The position numbers were made by a program, and so were the translations under genes. The notes beneath the pieces were generated by a model. It was given only the letters and a program-made list of their open reading frames with translations, did not search any database and was not told the DNA's origin. Positions 60,521 through 64,000 of a stretch of 64,000 nt of DNA are shown here, one piece after another. Source of the DNA: Deltaproteobacteria bacterium (GTDB taxonomy: Bacteria; Myxococcota_A; UBA9042; PHBI01); contig WYBB01000115.1 of assembly GCA_011526585.1 (NCBI GenBank), forward strand, positions 42,265-106,264. Reading direction: 5' to 3'. Every line of letters starts with the position of its first letter. Position 1 is the stretch's first letter.

Positions 60521-63500
60521 TCAGCCGCGCGGGTCGTGCTTGCGATCGCGGCGGCGCAGGATCACGCAGGCGACGACGAGCGCGATGGCCGCGGGCCACG
60601 AGGTACCGCCCGCGCCACCCGAGGCCGCGCAGCCGGCGCCACCGCTGACGCGCAGATCGTCGAAGCGCGAGAGCGGGTCGGAGCCGATGTCGATCTCGCG
60701 GCCGTCCTCGAGGCCGTCGCCGTCGGTGTCGAGCTCGAGCGGATCGGTGCCGAAGCGATCGATCTCGTCGCCGTCGAGGACGTCGTCGGCGTCGCTGTCC
60801 CCGAGCAGCGGGTCGGTGCCGTAGACGTCGAGCTCGGCCCCGTCACCGAGGCCGTCGCCGTCGCTGTCGGCGACGAGCGCGTCGGTGCCCTCTTCGAGCT
60901 CGCGCTTGTCGTCGAGGCCGTCGCCGTCGGTGTCGGCCAGGGTCGGGTCGGTGCCGGCCGCGCGCTCGTCGACGTCGGAGATTCCGTCGTCGTCGCTGTC
61001 GCTGTCGCGGTAGTCGGGGATCTCGTCGCCGTCGGTGTCGATCTCGCCCTCCTCGAGGTCGGGCACGCCGTCGCCGTCGGTGTCGTCGTCGGCGCCGTCG
61101 CAGTGGCGGTCACCGTCGAGGTCGGCGACGCAGCGCACGACGACGTCGAAGGAGGTCGCGTGCGAGAGGCCATCGCGGTCGACGACGGTGACGGTCAGGC
61201 GCGAGGTGCCGGCGCGACCGGCCGAGGCGATGAAGAGCTGGCGCTCGGCGCCACCGCCGCTGAGCTGGGCGTTGGCGGGCGGGATCACCGGCTGGTTCGA
61301 GCTGGCGACCGAGACGACGAGGTCGGCGACGCCGTCGTCGTCGGCGAGGCGCACGGCGAGGGTGCGGGTCTCGGGGTCGTAGAGGGTGAAGCCGGCGATG
61401 GGCGCGACGCTCGGGGCGTCGTTGGCGGGCGCGATCGCGATCGGCACGGTGACCGGCACCGAGCTGGCGAGGCCGTCGAAGGCGGCATAGGCGAAGCCGT
61501 CGGCGGTGGTCTCGGAGCCGTCGTGCTCGTAGCGGAAGGTGCCGTCGGGCGCGAGCGTGATGCGCCCGTGCGCGGGCGGGGTGACGAGCACGGCGCGCAG
61601 GGTCGTGCCTTCGGCGTCGTGATCGTTGGACAGGAGCGAGGTGGCTCCGCCGACGAGGGTCGTGGCGACGCCGCCTTCGGAGAGGGCGACGGCGTCGGCG
61701 GTCGCGACCGGGGCGTCGTTGACCGGGGTGATGGCGATGGCGACCGTGAGGTGCTCGGACTCGACGAGGCCATCGCTGACCAGGTAGACGAAGGCGTCGT
61801 CGAAGCGCTCGGCGCCGGCGTGCACGTAGCGGAAGGTGCCGTCGGGCGAGAGCGTGAGCGTGCCATGGCGCGGCGGCTGCACGAGGATGGCGGCGAGCGC
61901 GTCGCCGTCGGGGTCGTAGTCGTTGGTGAGGAGCGAGCGGGACCCGTCGGCGAGGGTGGTGGCGGTCGCGCCTTCGGCGAGGAGGAGCTGGTCGGCCACG
62001 GTGACCGGCGGGTCGTTGACCGGGCTCACGGCGATCGCGACGCGCATGGTGGTCTCGAAGGTGCCGTCGCTGACGCGGTAGGTGAAGGCGTCGGCGGTGG
62101 TCTCGGAGCCGTCGTGGGTGTAGGCGAAGGTGCCGTCGGCGGCGAGGTCGAGGGTGCCGTGGGACGGGCCGGTGACGAGGGTGGTCGTGAGGGCGTCGCC
62201 GTCGGGGTCGCTGTCGTTGGCGAGGAGCGAGGTGGCGCCGTCGGCGAGGGTGGTGGTGGTGGCGTCCTCGGCGACGGAGATGGCGTCGGTGCCGAGGACC
62301 GGGGCGTCGTTGACCGGGGTGATCGCGATGGAGACGGTGACCTCGGCCGAGGACAGGGCGCCGTCGTCGACGCGGTAGGTGAAGGCGTCGGCGGTGGTCT
62401 CGGAGCCGTCGTGGGTGTAGGCGAAGGTGCCGTCGGCGGCGAGGTCGAGGGTGCCATGGGACGGGCCGGTGACGAGGGTGATGGCGAGGGCGTCACCGTC
62501 GGCGTCGACGTCGTTGGCGAGGAGCGAGGCGGCGCCCGACTCGAGCGCGGTGATGGTGGCGCCCTCGGCGACGACGATGGCGTCGGGGTGGGCGACGGGG
62601 GCCTCGTTGGTGGCGCCGATGGTGATGGCGACGGTGACGGGCTCGGAGGAGACGAGGCCGTCGTGCACGCGGTAGGTGAAGGCGTCGGCGGTGGTCTCGG
62701 AGCCGTCGTGGGTGTAGGCGAAGGTGCCGTCGGCGGCGAGGTCGAGGGCGCCGTGGGCGGGCGGGTTGTAGAGCACGGCGGTCAGCGGGTCGCCGTCCGG
62801 GTCGCTGTCGTTGGCGAGCAGCGAGGCCGCGCCGCCGGAGAGAGTGGTGGTGGTGGCGCCCTCGGCGACGGTGATGGCGTCGGCGACGGCGAGCGGGAGG
62901 TCGTTGATGGGGGCGATGACGATCGTGTGCGTGATCGGAGCCGAGTCGACGTGGCCGTCGCTCACCCGGTAGGTGTAGGCGTCGGCGGTGGTCTCGGAGC
63001 CGTCGTGCTGATAGCGGAAGGTGCCGTCCGCGTGGAGGGTAAAGGCACCGAACGCCGGGCTGCTGACCAGCACCGTGGTGAGCGTGTCGCCGTCGGCGTC
63101 GGTGTCGTTCGCGATGAGGGAGGTGGCGCCGTCGGCCAGGTCCTCGGCGAGGCCGCCCTCGTCGACGAGGAGCTCGGCGTCGGCGACGGCGGTCGGGGCG
63201 TCGTTGAGGGGCGCGATGGTGATGGCGACGGTGACCTCGTTCGAGGACGCGGGCCCGTCGGCGGCGCGGTAGGTGAAGCTGTCGGTGGTGGTCTCGGAGC
63301 CGTCGTGGGTGTAGCTGAAGGTGCCGTCGGCGTTGAGGGTGAGCGTGCCGTGGTCGACGTCGGTGACGAGCTCGGCGCTGAGGTCGTCGCCGTCGGCATC
63401 GGTGTCGTTGCCGAGCACGGAGGCGTAGCCGTTGACGAGCAGGTGCACCGTGCCGCCTTCCGTCGTGTGAGCGGCGTCCGGCTGGGCGGCCGGGGCGTCG

Positions 63501-64000
63501 TTGATGGGGGTGATCGCGAGCTCGATGGTCGTGGGGCTCGAGTAGAGGGCGCCGTCGAAGACGCGGTAGGTGAAGCTGTCGGTGGTGGTCTCGGAGCCGT
63601 CGTGCACGTAGCTGAAGGTGCCGTCGGCGTTGAGGGTGAGGGTGCCGTGGTCGACGTCGGTGACGAGCTCGGCGCTGAGGTCGTCGCCGTCGGCGTCGGT
63701 GTCGTTGCTCAGCAGCGAGGTCGCGTCGCCGACGAGGGTGGAGATGCTGGCGCCTTCATCGAGGGCGATGGCGTCGGCCACGGCGACCGGGGCGTCGTTG
63801 ACCGGGGTGATCGTCAGCGTGATGGTGAGGGCGTTGGAGTAGAGGTCGCCGTCGGAGACGCGGTAGCTGAAGCTGTCGCTGGTGGTCTCCGAGCCATCGT
63901 GGGTGTAGCTGAAGGTGCCGTCGGCGTTGAGGGTGAGGGTGCCGTGGTCGACGTCGGTGACGAGCTCGGCGCTGAGGTCGTCGCCGTCGGCGTCGGTGTC
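60521..64000 (-). CDS. Giant cadherin/Ig-like repeat protein with calcium repeats and MYXO-CTERM-like anchor (N-terminus beyond window)
   Basis: Partial: the frame is open to base 64000, showing 1,159 residues of the C-terminus. Nine repeats of about 99 residues are visible, each with D(G)D-x-L-x-A-x-L, HGTL-LADGTF-Y-HDGSETT, YRVSDG, and a closing ITPVNDAP motif, as in the tandem cadherin-like/Ig-like modules of large secreted adhesins. Then comes a beta domain (LFIASAGRAGTSRLTVTVVD), thrombospondin-3-type Asp loops (DTDGDGVPDLEEGEIDTDGD, and DSDGDGLGDGAELDVYGTDP), and a C-terminal GAGCAASGG, one hydrophobic helix and RRRDRK: a MYXO-CTERM-like sorting signal. Probably a surface adhesin or matrix protein. 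Near-identical DNA between repeats makes copy number prone to change. Confidence 0.85.
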   Translation of the reverse strand, partial: DTDADGDDLSAELVTDVDHGTLTLNADGTFSYTHDGSETTSDSFSYRVSDGDLYSNALTITLTITPVNDAPVAVADAIALDEGASISTLVGDATSLLSNDTDADGDDLSAELVTDVDHGTLTLNADGTFSYVHDGSETTTDSFTYRVFDGALYSSPTTIELAITPINDAPAAQPDAAHTTEGGTVHLLVNGYASVLGNDTDADGDDLSAELVTDVDHGTLTLNADGTFSYTHDGSETTTDSFTYRAADGPASSNEVTVAITIAPLNDAPTAVADAELLVDEGGLAEDLADGATSLIANDTDADGDTLTTVLVSSPAFGAFTLHADGTFRYQHDGSETTADAYTYRVSDGHVDSAPITHTIVIAPINDLPLAVADAITVAEGATTTTLSGGAASLLANDSDPDGDPLTAVLYNPPAHGALDLAADGTFAYTHDGSETTADAFTYRVHDGLVSSEPVTVAITIGATNEAPVAHPDAIVVAEGATITALESGAASLLANDVDADGDALAITLVTGPSHGTLDLAADGTFAYTHDGSETTADAFTYRVDDGALSSAEVTVSIAITPVNDAPVLGTDAISVAEDATTTTLADGATSLLANDSDPDGDALTTTLVTGPSHGTLDLAADGTFAYTHDGSETTADAFTYRVSDGTFETTMRVAIAVSPVNDPPVTVADQLLLAEGATATTLADGSRSLLTNDYDPDGDALAAILVQPPRHGTLTLSPDGTFRYVHAGAERFDDAFVYLVSDGLVESEHLTVAIAITPVNDAPVATADAVALSEGGVATTLVGGATSLLSNDHDAEGTTLRAVLVTPPAHGRITLAPDGTFRYEHDGSETTADGFAYAAFDGLASSVPVTVPIAIAPANDAPSVAPIAGFTLYDPETRTLAVRLADDDGVADLVVSVASSNQPVIPPANAQLSGGGAERQLFIASAGRAGTSRLTVTVVDRDGLSHATSFDVVVRCVADLDGDRHCDGADDDTDGDGVPDLEEGEIDTDGDEIPDYRDSDSDDDGISDVDERAAGTDPTLADTDGDGLDDKRELEEGTDALVADSDGDGLGDGAELDVYGTDPLLGDSDADDVLDGDEIDRFGTDPLELDTDGDGLEDGREIDIGSDPLSRFDDLRVSGGAGCAASGGAGGTSWPAAIALVVACVILRRRDRKHDPRG
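61400..64000. repeat. Tandem 297-bp repeats of the cadherin/Ig-like gene
   Basis: The segment coding HDGSETT recurs at about 62102, 62399, 62696, 62993, 63293, 63590 and 63887, a period of 297 bp (once 300 bp). Blocks of 100 bp or more are near identical between neighbours, for example 62081-62200 against 62378-62497, and 63300-63400 against 63597-63697. The array continues beyond the window. Such DNA favours unequal recombination and is prone to mis-assembly. Confidence 0.85.

Overview
GC-rich (about 70%) bacterial chromosome, most likely from a myxobacterium (Myxococcota, formerly Deltaproteobacteria). The evidence is: many exported lipoproteins and very long secreted repeat proteins, two C-termini of MYXO-CTERM type (Gly-Cys motif, one membrane helix, Arg-rich tail), LuxR-type regulators with long N-terminal domains, candidate sigma-54 promoters, and a DUF4157 (eCIS-core) protein. 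No tRNA, rRNA, CRISPR array, insertion sequence or phage gene was recognised.

Layout. 1-5.6 kb: on the minus strand, a TrmI-type tRNA m1A58 methyltransferase, an exported lipoprotein and a large exported beta-sandwich protein running off the left edge. 5.6-12.6 kb (plus strand): a DUF2188-like protein, a sugar-nucleotide epimerase coupled to a GT4 glycosyltransferase, an exported unknown, a small protein with an eCIS-like N-terminal motif, a lipoprotein and a GNAT-like protein. 11.8-21.4 kb: a lipid-modification locus of small coupled operons: three membrane fatty-acid desaturases, a PAP2 protein, an alpha/beta hydrolase, a Rieske oxygenase, a GH3-type acyl-adenylating enzyme and a tandem-GNAT protein. 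Together these look able to activate, desaturate, oxidise and transfer an acyl chain. A 144-bp full-length inverted repeat sits inside the locus.

21.6-24.2 kb: a lipoprotein whose ribosome-binding site is buried in a hairpin, an unknown helical protein, and a 48-residue peptide gene behind a sequence matching the full sigma-54 consensus. 24.3-39 kb: one 4,888-codon gene for a secreted surface protein (DUF7948/SBBP propeller, DUF11/CARDB modules, beta-helix, Cys-rich repeats, MYXO-CTERM-like anchor). 39-42.5 kb: a short exported protein with a second candidate sigma-54 promoter and coding-like sequence after its stop, then a DUF4157 metallopeptidase-like protein with a downstream helical partner, then a TonB-C-like gene remnant.

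42.5-53.1 kb (minus): a three-gene operon of large exported proteins. Its first gene lacks a signal peptide and abuts a LuxR-type regulator gene that is cut off in its DNA-binding domain, so this is a chimeric junction. 53.3-60.4 kb: three more LuxR/HTH regulators, a DUF1569 protein, another HTH-like protein, two lipoproteins and an unknown. 60.5-64 kb: the C-terminal part of a giant cadherin/Ig-like protein built from 99-residue repeats with near-identical DNA, ending in calcium-binding repeats and a MYXO-CTERM-like anchor.

Assignments were made by reading the sequence and recalling family motifs; no database search was run.
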